Made by a program: the position numbers and the translations under genes
The notes under the pieces: generated by a model
What the model was told of the DNA's origin: nothing
The model's input: only the letters and a program-made list of their open reading frames with translations
Database searches by the model: none
Shown: positions 45,122 through 54,231 of the stretch, piece by piece
How the letters are laid out: each line of letters begins with the position of its first letter
How positions within the stretch are numbered: position 1 is the first letter of the stretch
NCBI GenBank assembly: GCA_964595955.1
Contig: CAZQSF010000007.1
Span: forward strand, 1 to 64,000
Length of the DNA stretch: 64,000 nucleotides
Reading direction: 5' to 3'
Origin: JAJDFU01 sp964595955
GTDB lineage: Bacteria > Bacteroidota > Bacteroidia > Chitinophagales > Saprospiraceae

Positions 45122-47779
45122 CTAAATTCGTGTAGCATACGAAAGGGAAGGCAAAACCGGCAGCAGAAAGACCTGCCGAAACTCGCGCCGGGTTCGCAAC
45201 TTGCCTTCCTCTTCGACCACCTGCTCCTCCAGTTGAATGTACAGAGGGTTCATCCGGTTGTAGACATTGTACAGGCCGGCGTAGAGCACATGGCGGATGC
45301 GTTTGTTCTGGCCAAAGGTCATGGTGGCGCCCAAATCCAGGCGGTGGTACCAGGGCATTCGAAACTCGTTTTTATCTCCGAATACAAGGATGGGGTTGGG
45401 CTCGGGCAAGCCGGGGTATTCCACCTCGAACTGCTGAACCGGCAGGTTGAACGCCAGTCCGGAGTTCATCATCCAGCTGCAGCTGACTGAAATCCAGGGC
45501 TTGGGATCGTACGCCAGGGCCAGCTTAATATCGTGCCGTCTGTCGTAACGCAGGGGATAAGGGCGCCCGAAGTTGATGCGCTCGTAGGTCCGACGGGTAT
45601 AGCTCAGGCCATAGCTCACCCATCCGGTAACCGGCCCGGCCGTCCGGCTGAACACCCATTCTATTCCCCAGGCCCGGCCGCTGCCGCGCGTAATGTTCTG
45701 CTCCCAGTTCGAGGAAGCCTGGGCCCCTTCGCTCAAGGCGACGAGCGGATCGAGGCGTTTGAAATAGCCTTCCAGATTCAGCATCCATCCTTTCCAAGGC
45801 ATCCATTCCGCCCCCAGGCTCGTTTGCCAGGAAGCCTGAAACCCCGTTTCGGCCGTAGCTGGCACCCAGAGATCCGTGGGCAAACCCACCTCGGAGTTGG
45901 AAAGGAGATGAACGAACTGCGACATCCGGCTTACGCTGGCTCGCAGCCGGAGAGCGGCCCAAGGCCTGTAGGCTACAGCCAGACGAGGCTCCACCACGTG
46001 AAAGGTTCGGCCCCGAATGTGCCAGCCTGCATAGCGCAGCCCCAAGTTGAAATCCCAGCCTCCCTTCAGGCTGAACTCATCCTCGGCATAAAGCCACCAT
46101 TCCAAAGCGCGCATCTTTCCGGATGTATCCTGGGGGCTTCCCGGCTCAACCGCTGAGTCGCCGGCAAGTCGCAACAGCCCAGGGCTGAACTCGTGATGGG
46201 TTCCGCCACCGCCAAACCGAACGGCCTGATCCGGGGATATCATCCATTCCCAGTCCGACTTCAGGCCGATATCCTGAACCCGGGAAGAAAAATTGCGCAG
46301 CCGGTAGTGGTTATCCAGAAGCACCTGGTCGGGCAACCCCCGCAGCACTTCTTCCTGGCTGGTATTGGACAACACGTCCAGCCGGCTGAAGGTAAGCGAA
46401 AGGTTTGAGAACAAGCGAGGCGACACCAGGTAATTCCAGCGCAACACGCCCAGCGTATTGCCCCATTCGTTCCGCTCCTGAAGTTCCTGGCTGAAAAGAA
46501 ATGACTCGATCTCCTCGTTCAAGTCAGTCCGGAGCGTATCCTCCCGCGCATTGTCGTTGGTGAACTGATCTCTGCCGCGATAAAAGCTGAGGTATAGACG
46601 ATGCTTTCTGGACACGAGGTAATTGATCTTGAACTGAAGGTCGAAAAAGGCGTAGTCCAGTTGGCCCACATTCTCATCCAGCGCTTTCTGACGGCGGGAA
46701 TACGGGCGTAAATACAGGCCCAGATGCGACCAGCGGGCCGATCCGAACAGAGAGACTTTGTCCGGCACCAGGGGCCCTTCCAGCGCCAACCGGCTGGTGA
46801 GCATAGAGATGCCTGCCATCCCTCCCCAGGATTTGAGGCTGCCCTCCTTGGTGTGGATATCGAGCACAGAAGATAATCGCCCCCCATAGCGAGCCGGAAA
46901 AGCCCCCTTGATCAAACGGGCTTTTTTGATGGATTCATCGGGAAACAGCGAAATCAAGCCTCCGGCATGGGCCAGGTCGTAGACGGGGACGCCGTCCAGT
47001 AAAACGAGGTTTTGCCCCCGGTCGCCTCCCCGTACGTGCAGACCACCGATCCCGTCCGCTCCCGTTTGAACACCGGGCATGAAGTATGCCGTTCGCAGAA
47101 TATCCGACTCCCCACCCAACCTGGGAAGTTTTTTCCGCAGGGTGGCCGTGAGTTCATCGCTAAACGGAAGTTCTTCAGACGATTCTACTCGGGGGGCGAT
47201 GACCTCCACTTCCTCGAGCGTCAGGGCGGGCTGAAGTCGAAGAAGCAAGGGCCGGTTTCGATCGTGCCGAAAAGAAAGGGATTCGGGCTCATACCCCAGG
47301 TAGCGAACGACCAGTTCGATGCTGTCGGCAGGAAGGGTAAGGCTGAAAAATCCGTAGGCATTGGATACCGTACCCAAGCCCGATCGCTGATCGTAAACGG
47401 TAGCCGATATGAGCCTTTCGCCCGACCGAATGTCCTCCACATACCCACTCAGGGTGAACTTTTCGGCTTGCTTCCGGTAAATCACCACCTGAGCGCCGAT
47501 GCGCTCGTAGGCAAGCCCTGTGTCTTGCAGAAGAACCTCCAAAAGATCGCGAAGGAGCATATCGCTCTCCCGGAGGCTGATCCGCTTTCGGGGCAGCGTC
47601 TTTTGACTGAAGCTGAGTAGAACCCCTTGTTGTTCGATCAGGTAGACCAGGGCTTCCTCCAGGAGTTGATCCTCGGCCCTAATGGATACGCGTTGATACA
47701 GGGGATCCGCCTGCGCCCCAAGGCACAGGGGAATGAGGGTGAAAATCAGTCCTGTAAGCAGGCCTCTCCCCATGAGCAA
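45122..47779 (-). CDS. TonB-dependent receptor with STN signalling domain
   Basis: An 885-residue outer-membrane receptor. A signal peptide (ending LGAQA) is followed by an STN domain (about 28-100), a carboxypeptidase-regulatory-like beta sandwich (about 108-195), a TonB plug (about 205-330, with GGLHVRGGDRGQNLVLLDGVPVYD) and a 22-strand barrel ending LPSLSYATRI. The STN domain is the part of FecA-type receptors that contacts an anti-sigma factor, and the adjacent FecR-like gene fits this. The substrate is unknown; siderophores, peptides or other ligands are all possible. It is followed by its probable partner, a DUF4249 lipoprotein. The start may be 47773, where a second ATG lies. Confidence 0.93.
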   Translation of the reverse strand: MLMGRGLLTGLIFTLIPLCLGAQADPLYQRVSIRAEDQLLEEALVYLIEQQGVLLSFSQKTLPRKRISLRESDMLLRDLLEVLLQDTGLAYERIGAQVVIYRKQAEKFTLSGYVEDIRSGERLISATVYDQRSGLGTVSNAYGFFSLTLPADSIELVVRYLGYEPESLSFRHDRNRPLLLRLQPALTLEEVEVIAPRVESSEELPFSDELTATLRKKLPRLGGESDILRTAYFMPGVQTGADGIGGLHVRGGDRGQNLVLLDGVPVYDLAHAGGLISLFPDESIKKARLIKGAFPARYGGRLSSVLDIHTKEGSLKSWGGMAGISMLTSRLALEGPLVPDKVSLFGSARWSHLGLYLRPYSRRQKALDENVGQLDYAFFDLQFKINYLVSRKHRLYLSFYRGRDQFTNDNAREDTLRTDLNEEIESFLFSQELQERNEWGNTLGVLRWNYLVSPRLFSNLSLTFSRLDVLSNTSQEEVLRGLPDQVLLDNHYRLRNFSSRVQDIGLKSDWEWMISPDQAVRFGGGGTHHEFSPGLLRLAGDSAVEPGSPQDTSGKMRALEWWLYAEDEFSLKGGWDFNLGLRYAGWHIRGRTFHVVEPRLAVAYRPWAALRLRASVSRMSQFVHLLSNSEVGLPTDLWVPATAETGFQASWQTSLGAEWMPWKGWMLNLEGYFKRLDPLVALSEGAQASSNWEQNITRGSGRAWGIEWVFSRTAGPVTGWVSYGLSYTRRTYERINFGRPYPLRYDRRHDIKLALAYDPKPWISVSCSWMMNSGLAFNLPVQQFEVEYPGLPEPNPILVFGDKNEFRMPWYHRLDLGATMTFGQNKRIRHVLYAGLYNVYNRMNPLYIQLEEQVVEEEGKLRTRREFRQVFLLPVLPSLSYATRI

Positions 47780-47949
47780 TTCCGCTTATCGTTTTAAGTC
47801 TTTCTGGGTTTTAGGCCATGCAAGCCCATGCAACGAGTACCGGGGTTTCGCACGCCTGTAAAGATAGGCACAATGAGGTTGCACGAATCGGATCCCGGCC
47901 GGCCGATAAGATGTACGCTTATGCCCCCGTTCTATGGGCCCAGCTCATC

Positions 47950-47983
47950 CTTGCCAAAAGCCTTCTTGAGCTAAGGTGGCAAG
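47950..47983. repeat. Bulged hairpin upstream of the TonB receptor
   Basis: CTTGCCA (47950-47956) pairs with TGGCAAG (47977-47983), and CCTT (47961-47964) with AAGG (47973-47976), leaving a four-base bulge. It lies in the 289-base gap between the FecR-like and receptor genes, which otherwise holds no credible gene. It could attenuate read-through from the regulatory genes. Confidence 0.4.
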
Positions 47984-48068
47984 AAGAAAGAGAATCTCCT
48001 TGGCGAAGTCAGCACCTTGAACCGAACCCAAATGGCTGCGTATCGAATAGTCTCTATCAGCGCACTTC

Positions 48069-48920
48069 CTATTGGCAGTTCCCGCCGCGCAGGTAATAAC
48101 GATCGGGTCCTACGGAATCCACCTGCATGCCGAGTATGCGCTCCAGGGCTTTAAAAATATCCTGCACGCCGGAGCCCTCAAAGCTAAGGGTAAGCCGGCA
48201 CGCTCCCAGGGCTTCCGCACCGTCGATGGTGAGGTCGAAATGCCGCTCCATCTCCTCCAGAACGAGATGCAGAGGCTGATTGACGAAATGAGCCTGCCGG
48301 GTTCGCCAAAAGTGGGCACTCCCATGTGGGGCCGGTTCAACGGTCATTCCTTTTCCGCTAGCCCAACAACGGCCTCGCTGCTGGGCATTTACCGTGGTCT
48401 TTTCGCCGCTGGCCTTGTCCTGAAAAGCCACCCGGCCCGATTCCATTTCCACCTCGGTATAGGCCTCTTCCGGGCGGGCACGCAGATTGAAGGCCGTTCC
48501 GAGCACCGTCACCCGGGTATCGGTGGTTTCGATGCGCAAGGGCCTAGTCGGGCGGGGAGCAATATCAAAATAGGCCTCGCCGGAGAGAAACACGAGATCC
48601 TCCCCGGGCCGAAACTCCAAGCGACTCTCTTCGTTCAATATGACCTGAAGCCCCTCTTCCAGCAGGATGGCCTGATGGCCTCCGCTAGGCGTGGCGTAGG
48701 TCTGTACTCCCGCGCGAAAAAAGAGAAACCAAAGAGCAAAGCCCAGCAAAATAACCAGCAATAAAAGCAGGGCCCAGGTCACAGTCCGGCGAGGTTTAGC
48801 CGCCTTGAAAGATGCGATCTCCACATCCTCCATTTTTTCGTGCAGTTTCCTGAGGCCCGCTTCCACGTCGGGCTGGTACCCGCTTTTATACCCGGATAGT
48901 TGTTTCCAAATTGGATCCAT
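48069..48920 (-). CDS. FecR-family anti-sigma factor (DUF4974)
   Basis: A 283-residue protein with an N-terminal cytoplasmic segment, one membrane helix (about residues 47-67), a FecR domain (about 75-185, GEAYFDIAPRPTRPLRIETT) and a C-terminal DUF4974/STN-like domain (about 205-275, NQPLHLVLEEMERHFDLTI). This is the standard Bacteroidota anti-sigma layout. It holds the ECF sigma factor encoded just upstream and senses the state of the TonB receptor downstream through its periplasmic part. The start at 48920 is preferred; an ATG at 48935 is also in frame. The gap to the sigma gene is 231 bases, which is long for this pair. Confidence 0.92.
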   Translation of the reverse strand: MDPIWKQLSGYKSGYQPDVEAGLRKLHEKMEDVEIASFKAAKPRRTVTWALLLLLVILLGFALWFLFFRAGVQTYATPSGGHQAILLEEGLQVILNEESRLEFRPGEDLVFLSGEAYFDIAPRPTRPLRIETTDTRVTVLGTAFNLRARPEEAYTEVEMESGRVAFQDKASGEKTTVNAQQRGRCWASGKGMTVEPAPHGSAHFWRTRQAHFVNQPLHLVLEEMERHFDLTIDGAEALGACRLTLSFEGSGVQDIFKALERILGMQVDSVGPDRYYLRGGNCQ

Positions 48921-49015
48921 TTGCCTGGAAAGCATTTTTGGGCTCGATCCCCGAGGCCGAAACCTCTTAACATCACTTAAGATAGGGGAAATCGCCGGCC
49001 TTTAATATCATTCGG

Positions 49016-49050
49016 CCCGGTGGCAGGCCGTTCGCTTGCCATACACCGGG
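49016..49050. repeat. Imperfect hairpin between the sigma and FecR genes
   Basis: CCCGGTG (49016-49022) pairs with CACCGGG (49044-49050), and GCA (49023-49025) with TGC (49037-49039) inside it. It lies in the leader between the ECF sigma and anti-sigma genes and may affect mRNA processing or read-through. Confidence 0.35.
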
Positions 49051-49151
49051 CATTCGTTGTTCTCTGCGGAACGGTCTATGGGTAAGACACAAAGCAATGA
49101 ATTACCCCCTACGAGCCCAAGCCCGAAAAGGAAGTCTGTCTGCCATCTGAC

Positions 49152-49700
49152 TCAACCGAAATAAGCGGCCAGCCCTTTTCGCAAAAGGCGAAGTGCCTTA
49201 TTCATCTGGTTTTCTACGGTCTTTTCCGTTATATCCATCTCCCGGGCAATCTCCTTATTGGTCAGCTCTTCAAAACGGCTGAGCACAAACACCAGGCGGC
49301 AGCGCTCGGGCAATCGGTCGAGCAGGGCATCGATGCGCTCCTGCAGGTCATTGGCCTGAAGCTGCGACAAGGCGCGGGCTTCCACCAGCCACTGGCGGTC
49401 TGTGATCTCTTCGCTTTGCCGGTCCATGCGGTGGTCGCGAAGGTGGTTGAGCGCCTTGTTCCGTGCCGCCTGCACCAGATAGGCCCCCAGGGAGACCCGG
49501 ACCTGAAGCCGTTCTCGCTTTCGCCACAGATCCAGGAAGACTTCCTGGGCGATATCCTCGCTCACTTCAGGGACCTTGACCAAGCGAAGCACGCGGCGGC
49601 AAAGATCGCTGTAGTGCTTGCGGAAGAGCAAATCGATCGCCCGCTCCGGATCGTTCTGGAATAGTTCGAGGAGTTCGTCATCTGTCGGTGTCCCGTTCAA
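49152..49700 (-). CDS. ECF RNA polymerase sigma factor
   Basis: A 182-residue sigma-70 family protein of the extracytoplasmic function type, Bacteroidota expansion group. Region 2 is at about 20-88 (DIAQEVFLDLWRKRERLQ) and region 4 at about 125-178 (LPERCRLVFVLSRFEELTNKEIAREM). No region 3 is present. It is the first gene of a leftward set with FecR, an STN-TonB receptor and DUF4249, so it should switch on the receptor genes, and probably itself, when the receptor is loaded. A well-spaced promoter of the housekeeping type lies at 49754-49780. Confidence 0.95.
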   Translation of the reverse strand: MNGTPTDDELLELFQNDPERAIDLLFRKHYSDLCRRVLRLVKVPEVSEDIAQEVFLDLWRKRERLQVRVSLGAYLVQAARNKALNHLRDHRMDRQSEEITDRQWLVEARALSQLQANDLQERIDALLDRLPERCRLVFVLSRFEELTNKEIAREMDITEKTVENQMNKALRLLRKGLAAYFG

Positions 49701-49753
49701 AATCGTTGGCGATGCACTGTGGAAAAGGGAAGAATGGCTGCGATCTGAAGACC

Positions 49754-49780
49754 CAAATTTATTTCGGTTTCTTTGACCAA
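49754..49780 (-). promoter_or_regulatory. Promoter of the ECF sigma gene (TTG-16-TAAATTTG)
   Basis: On the minus strand, TTG (49778-49780) is followed after 16 bases by TAAATTTG (49754-49761), fitting the Bacteroidota -33/-7 consensus. Transcription would start near 49747 and give a leader of about 47 bases. Confidence 0.6.
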
Positions 49781-49846
49781 GTAAAAATAAAAAAATACCT
49801 TAACGGCCATTTCGTCATTCCCTAATACCCGAAAGAAAAAGGAAGC

Positions 49847-51370
49847 ATGATCTATCGTTGTTTGTTGGGTGCACTCATCGTTGGGCTTATCCCGGTCTTG
49901 AGTTTTGGGCAGGGAGAAGCATCCGAGGGGCTGGATAAGCGCATCAACGCCACTGTGGAGCCCATCACCAAAACGGTAGAGGATATCGTCTTCTACTCGA
50001 TCAATTTCGGCGATACCGATGCCACGGCCCTGCCCATTGTGGTTATCGTCCTGCTTCTGGGCGCCACCTTCTTTACGATCTACTTTCGGTTTATCCAGTT
50101 TCGCGCGTTCCGCCTGGCTATCGATACGGTTCGCGGCAAGTATTCGGATCCCAATGAAAGCGGGGAAGTTTCCCACTTTCAGGCCCTGACGGCTGCGCTG
50201 AGCGGCACCGTCGGTCTGGGCAATATCGCAGGGGTAGCCGTGGCTATTTCACTGGGGGGCCCGGGCGCCACATTCTGGATGATCACGGCCGGCCTGTTGG
50301 GTATGGCTTCCAAGTTTACCGAGTGCACCCTGGGCGTGAAATACCGGGATATCGGACCGGACGGGACCGTTTACGGAGGCCCCATGTACTACTTGTCGCG
50401 CGGCCTGGCCCTGAAAGGTTATGCGGGCCTGGGGCGCGTCCTGGCCGTCCTCTTTGCCGTCATGTGCATAGGCGGCAGTTTTGGGGGAGGCAATATGTTT
50501 CAGGCCAACCAGGCCGCCCAGCAATTCACCGACATGTTCAACATTCAGGGCGGCAGCTCAGGACTGATCTTCGGGCTCATTCTCGCGGTCCTCGTCGCCC
50601 TGGTCATCATCGGCGGCATCAAACGCATCGGACTCGTCACGGAGCGGGTGGTACCCTTCATGTGCGGCGTGTACGTGCTGGCTGCTTTGATCATCATTTT
50701 CGCTCATCTCGGGCAGGTGCCTGCCGCCTTCGGCGAGATTTTCAACGGCGCATTTACCGGTGAAGGCATTGCCGGCGGCATAGTGGGCGTGCTCATTCAG
50801 GGCTTTCGCCGGGCGGCCTTTTCCAACGAAGCCGGAGTGGGCTCCGCAGCCATCGCCCACTCCGCCGTAAAAACGGAAAACCCGGCCAGCGAGGGTGTAG
50901 TAGCCCTGCTCGAACCTTTCATCGATACGGTAGTGGTTTGCACCATGACGGCCCTGGTCATCATCATTACGGGCAGCTATCAGGCCGATGCGGGCATGAG
51001 CGGCGTGGATCTCACCTCGGCCGCATTCGCCGACGTCATCCCCTGGTTCCCCTATGTACTGACCATAGCCGTCGTCCTTTTTGCCTTTTCCACCATGCTT
51101 TCCTGGTCATATTACGGCCTGCAGAGCTGGATGTACCTCTTCGGCCGGAGCAAGGTCACAGATACCGTGTACAAGATCATTTTCTGCCTTTTCATTATCA
51201 TCGGCAGCGCCGCAAGCCTGGATGCCGTCATCGGTTTTTCCGACGCCATGATCTTCGCCATGGTCGTCCCCAATATGATCGGCCTGCTCTTCCTGCTGCC
51301 CGATGTGCGCAAAGAACTTCAGAAATACATCCGCAAAATTCGCACGGGCGAGATCGAAACCGTCAAATAG
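49847..51370 (+). CDS. Sodium:alanine symporter family protein
   Basis: A 507-residue transporter of the AGCS family, which imports alanine or glycine with Na+ across the inner membrane. A signal-like hydrophobic N terminus precedes a first main helix at about 60-80. The conserved LTAALSGTVGLGNIAGVAVAI region is near residue 115, followed by GPGATFWMITAGLLGMASKF. About ten further helices follow, and RAAFSNEAGVGSAAIAHSA is the family motif. It is divergent from the ECF sigma gene with 146 bases between starts and convergent with the acetyltransferase. Substrate is assigned at family level only. Confidence 0.93.
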   Translation: MIYRCLLGALIVGLIPVLSFGQGEASEGLDKRINATVEPITKTVEDIVFYSINFGDTDATALPIVVIVLLLGATFFTIYFRFIQFRAFRLAIDTVRGKYSDPNESGEVSHFQALTAALSGTVGLGNIAGVAVAISLGGPGATFWMITAGLLGMASKFTECTLGVKYRDIGPDGTVYGGPMYYLSRGLALKGYAGLGRVLAVLFAVMCIGGSFGGGNMFQANQAAQQFTDMFNIQGGSSGLIFGLILAVLVALVIIGGIKRIGLVTERVVPFMCGVYVLAALIIIFAHLGQVPAAFGEIFNGAFTGEGIAGGIVGVLIQGFRRAAFSNEAGVGSAAIAHSAVKTENPASEGVVALLEPFIDTVVVCTMTALVIIITGSYQADAGMSGVDLTSAAFADVIPWFPYVLTIAVVLFAFSTMLSWSYYGLQSWMYLFGRSKVTDTVYKIIFCLFIIIGSAASLDAVIGFSDAMIFAMVVPNMIGLLFLLPDVRKELQKYIRKIRTGEIETVK

Positions 51371-51391
51371 GCGAAAAGAGACCTTCCGACC

Positions 51392-51952
51392 TCAGAGCCC
51401 ACGCTGCGCCCAAGCCGGCCGAAGCAGGGCGTAACACAAGGCGTCGTTGGGGCGGCCGTTCGCCTGGAAATAGGCGCGCAGCAAGCCCTCGCGTTCGAAC
51501 CCCAGGTGCTCCAGCAGCTTTTGAGAGGCCTTGTTGTAAGGACTTGTATAGGCCTCAACCCGGTACAAGCTCATCTCGCCGAACCCCAGATGAAGGATTT
51601 TGCTGACGGCTTCCCGCATCAACCCCTGGCCGGACCATTCTTCGCGGCGAAAACCGTAGCCCAATTCCGCCCGGGCATCCAGGATATACCAGGTGTGAAA
51701 ACCGGCATCTCCGATCACCGCTCCGTCCTTGCGCCTGACCAACAACCAGTGGCGGTAGGAGAACCGGGCATTCTGAATCAGGCTGTCGCGAAATCGCCGG
51801 ATCTGCAGGTTGAGGTCCGCGATCGAATGGCATCCGAAAAACTTCATCTTTTCGCTCGGTCCGGCCTCCTCCCAAAGCCATTCGGCCGTTCCGGGATTCA
51901 GTTCGCGCAAGAGGAGTCGGTCGGTAGCCCATTCCCGGATGAACGCGCTCAT
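51392..51952 (-). CDS. GNAT family N-acetyltransferase (RimJ/RimL-like)
   Basis: A 186-residue GCN5-related acetyltransferase. The N terminus TDRLLLREL is typical of the RimJ/RimL subgroup. The acetyl-CoA-binding stretch is GYGFRREEWSGQGLMREAV, followed by RVEAYTSPYNKASQKLLEHL and LGFEREG. The start at 51952 overlaps the PAP2 stop by four bases (ATGA), indicating translational coupling, and a longer frame is not homologous. The substrate may be a protein N terminus or a small amine. It is the last gene of the lptF/G-PAP2-GNAT operon. Confidence 0.9.
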   Translation of the reverse strand: MSAFIREWATDRLLLRELNPGTAEWLWEEAGPSEKMKFFGCHSIADLNLQIRRFRDSLIQNARFSYRHWLLVRRKDGAVIGDAGFHTWYILDARAELGYGFRREEWSGQGLMREAVSKILHLGFGEMSLYRVEAYTSPYNKASQKLLEHLGFEREGLLRAYFQANGRPNDALCYALLRPAWAQRGL

Positions 51953-52632
51953 GCCTCCGGCTTTGTGGATGCGTTGGTCGACAGCCCGGGCAGTCGGCCG
52001 TCCCACCAGCTGGAGCTGCCCGCTCTGGGCCTGGCAGCCCAATAGAAAAGTACGCCCAACAAAACGCCGAGCACGGCACCGGCCAAAACATCTTCCAAAA
52101 AGTGCTGAACCAGATACACCCTTGCCATTCCGGCGCTCAGGGCCATCAGGAAGAGAAGCACGGGGATCCCTTTTTTCCGGGGCACCACCAATGCCAGAAA
52201 GGTAAACAAAGCGAAAGCGGCCAGCGTATGACCGGACGGAAAGCTGGTTAACCCGCTATGCACTACCACCCCGTCTAAGGGAACCACCTCCTCCCACCGG
52301 CCGATCTGGCGAAAGTAGGCCAGTGGCCGGGGCTTTCCGAACAGCTGCTTGGCACCGTAGGCCAGCAAGGTCGCCGCGCCGCCCAGAAGCGGCACAGCTG
52401 CCGCGTACCGGTAGGCGACAAAGAGCAGAAATACGAAAGCAAGCACAAAAGCCGGTTCTTCGCCAAAATGGTTGGACGCACGAAAGAAGGCATCCCAAAA
52501 GGATGTGCGATGGGAATTCAACCACAAGATCGACTGGCCGTGTTCCAATCCACCCAGGGTGATAGCAGCCAGGACCACAAAAAACAGAACGAGCGAGAAG
52601 TACACTCGGTTAGCTCGCCACAGTTGCGCCAT
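51949..52632 (-). CDS. PAP2-family membrane phosphatase
   Basis: A 227-residue integral membrane protein with about six hydrophobic segments and the three-part PAP2 active site: Lys95-x6-Arg102-Pro (KQLFGKPRP), Pro-Ser-Gly-His135 and Arg171-x5-His177-x3-Asp181 (ARVYLVQHFLED). Such enzymes dephosphorylate lipid phosphates such as undecaprenyl diphosphate, phosphatidic acid or lipid A. The start at 52632 gives the first helix a normal position and overlaps the LptF/G-like gene by 23 bases. Lying between an LPS-transport permease and an acetyltransferase, a lipid A or carrier-lipid phosphatase role is attractive but unproven. Confidence 0.9.
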   Translation of the reverse strand: MAQLWRANRVYFSLVLFFVVLAAITLGGLEHGQSILWLNSHRTSFWDAFFRASNHFGEEPAFVLAFVFLLFVAYRYAAAVPLLGGAATLLAYGAKQLFGKPRPLAYFRQIGRWEEVVPLDGVVVHSGLTSFPSGHTLAAFALFTFLALVVPRKKGIPVLLFLMALSAGMARVYLVQHFLEDVLAGAVLGVLLGVLFYWAARPRAGSSSWWDGRLPGLSTNASTKPEA

Positions 52633-54214
52633 GGTCTCTGTTCGTTTTCTTTCGTTGAAGCCATCGCCGAACCGGGGCCAGATATCGGTCGACATCCACC
52701 ATTTTGGAGTCATTCATGGCTTTGAAGGTCAGCCGCAGACCCAGGGGCAAAAAGATCATACAAGGAATCCAGGCTGCCGCCCAGGCCGGCACGATAAAGG
52801 ACTCGGCGATCTTCCGGCAAAAGATGGTGAGAATAATGAATAACATGAAAAAGATAATGGCTACCAAAATGGGGTAGCCAAAACCGCCTTTTCGAATGAT
52901 AGCCCCCATCGGAGCACCGATGAAAACAAAGAGCGTGCATATGAGGGCCATGCTGTACTTCATATGCATATCGTACTCGTGCTTCACATGGGATTCAGCC
53001 AGGTCCGCTACCGTGCGGTTGCCGGCCTCAGCCTGATTGATAATACTCCGGGCAAAGGTGAGGGCTTTGTTCATGTAAGCCTTTTGGCGGTATAAAGGCC
53101 CATTTTCGATGAGTTGCGCAAAGGTGTTTAACGTATCCGGCAGGGAATAGTGCCGGGGGGTATACGATCGTTTTTGAGGGCCCATACCTTCCTGCATGGG
53201 CGCTTGCTGCTGAGCTTCTTCCAGGGTATCCGACATCCGGGCGGAAGCCGATGTGTCCGGGCGGCGTTCATGAAAGCCCGTCCCCCCCTCAGCACCCTCG
53301 GTTTCGGCTGTACGGGTCGGGGCGTAAAAGTTGTTCAGGTAATTCCCCACTCCGCTGCGGCGCTGCTCGATTTTGACGTCAATGGAATCCATGGCTTCGC
53401 GCAGCTGACCGCTGGAGAGCATGGTCCGATTGGATTTGAAGAGTTCCTCGTCGGTTCGCGTCAGTTGAAACTCCGACAGATCGAACACTTTGATCCACTC
53501 GCCAAAACTCGTTCGCACGAAGGGGAAATTGCTGTTGGAGGAAGGTGTGGTTTCCATGTACTGATGGCCATCCAGCAAGCGCATCACGAAGAACTTGCCG
53601 TCCTCGGCCATGAACATCTCCCCTTCCCGCGCGATGATCTCACTCAGGCCCTCCTGGGCCGGTTTGGAATGGTCGTAGATGAGGACATCTTCAATTCGTC
53701 GACCATCCTTTCCCTTTTCCCCAATGTGAATGACAAACCCGTCAAAATCGTAATTGAAGACCTTGGCATCCAGGCTGAGGGTGGGTTTTTGCCGCTGAAT
53801 ATCCCACATGCGCGAACCGAACTTCAGATTGGCCACCGGAATAAAGTGATTGGAGGAAAGGTAGGAGGTCGCCGTTGCGGCCAGTCCGAAAAGCAAGATC
53901 GGACTCATGATGCGCAACAGCGGTATGCCCGCCGACTTCAGGCTGGACAGTTCGTAGTGTTCGGCCAGGTTGCCCAGCACCATAAGGGACGAGATCAGAA
54001 TGGCCAGGGGAAGAGCCAGAGGCACCAGGGAAACGCATTTGTAGGCCAGCAACTCCACCACCAGGAAAAAACCCAGCCCTTTCCCGGCCAGGTCGTCTAT
54101 GTAAAGCCACAGGATCTGCATGAGCAAAACAAAGGTGGCGATCATGAAGGTGACGATGAAGGGCGGAATGAAGCTTCGAAAAAGCCAGCCGTCGATCTTT
54201 TTTATGCGCATCAT
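52610..54214 (-). CDS. LptF/LptG-family LPS export permease
   Basis: A 534-residue YjgP/YjgQ family protein. Three N-terminal helices (about 13-35, 55-80, 100-120), with DGWLFRSFIPPFIVTF and LPLAILISSLMVLGNLAE, precede a large periplasmic beta-jellyroll region (about 125-410) and three C-terminal helices (about 430-515). It is longer than E. coli LptF or LptG because of a low-complexity insertion near 275-340. The family works with the ATPase LptB to extract LPS from the inner membrane. Whether it is LptF or LptG cannot be decided here. A second ATG directly follows the first. A TATATTTG element begins only 10 bases upstream, so the mRNA leader may be very short. Confidence 0.92.
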   Translation of the reverse strand: MMRIKKIDGWLFRSFIPPFIVTFMIATFVLLMQILWLYIDDLAGKGLGFFLVVELLAYKCVSLVPLALPLAILISSLMVLGNLAEHYELSSLKSAGIPLLRIMSPILLFGLAATATSYLSSNHFIPVANLKFGSRMWDIQRQKPTLSLDAKVFNYDFDGFVIHIGEKGKDGRRIEDVLIYDHSKPAQEGLSEIIAREGEMFMAEDGKFFVMRLLDGHQYMETTPSSNSNFPFVRTSFGEWIKVFDLSEFQLTRTDEELFKSNRTMLSSGQLREAMDSIDVKIEQRRSGVGNYLNNFYAPTRTAETEGAEGGTGFHERRPDTSASARMSDTLEEAQQQAPMQEGMGPQKRSYTPRHYSLPDTLNTFAQLIENGPLYRQKAYMNKALTFARSIINQAEAGNRTVADLAESHVKHEYDMHMKYSMALICTLFVFIGAPMGAIIRKGGFGYPILVAIIFFMLFIILTIFCRKIAESFIVPAWAAAWIPCMIFLPLGLRLTFKAMNDSKMVDVDRYLAPVRRWLQRKKTNRDHGATVAS

Positions 54215-54223
54215 CCAAGGAGC

Positions 54224-54231
54224 AAATATAG
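54224..54231 (-). promoter_or_regulatory. -7 element of the LptF/G-like operon (TATATTTG)
   Basis: An exact TAnnTTTG match on the minus strand, 10 bases upstream of the first ATG. The predicted start of transcription leaves a leader of only a few bases. No clear TTG is present at the -33 position. Confidence 0.45.

Noticed and set aside
47818..48096. A 92-codon open frame on the plus strand between the FecR-like and TonB receptor genes
   Set aside because: It runs into the FecR coding region antisense, has no signal or domain and an unlikely composition.
51392..51952. GNAT acetyltransferase considered as the missing PseH
   Set aside because: It is about 15 kb from the pse genes, coupled to PAP2, and has RimJ/RimL-type motifs rather than PseH features.
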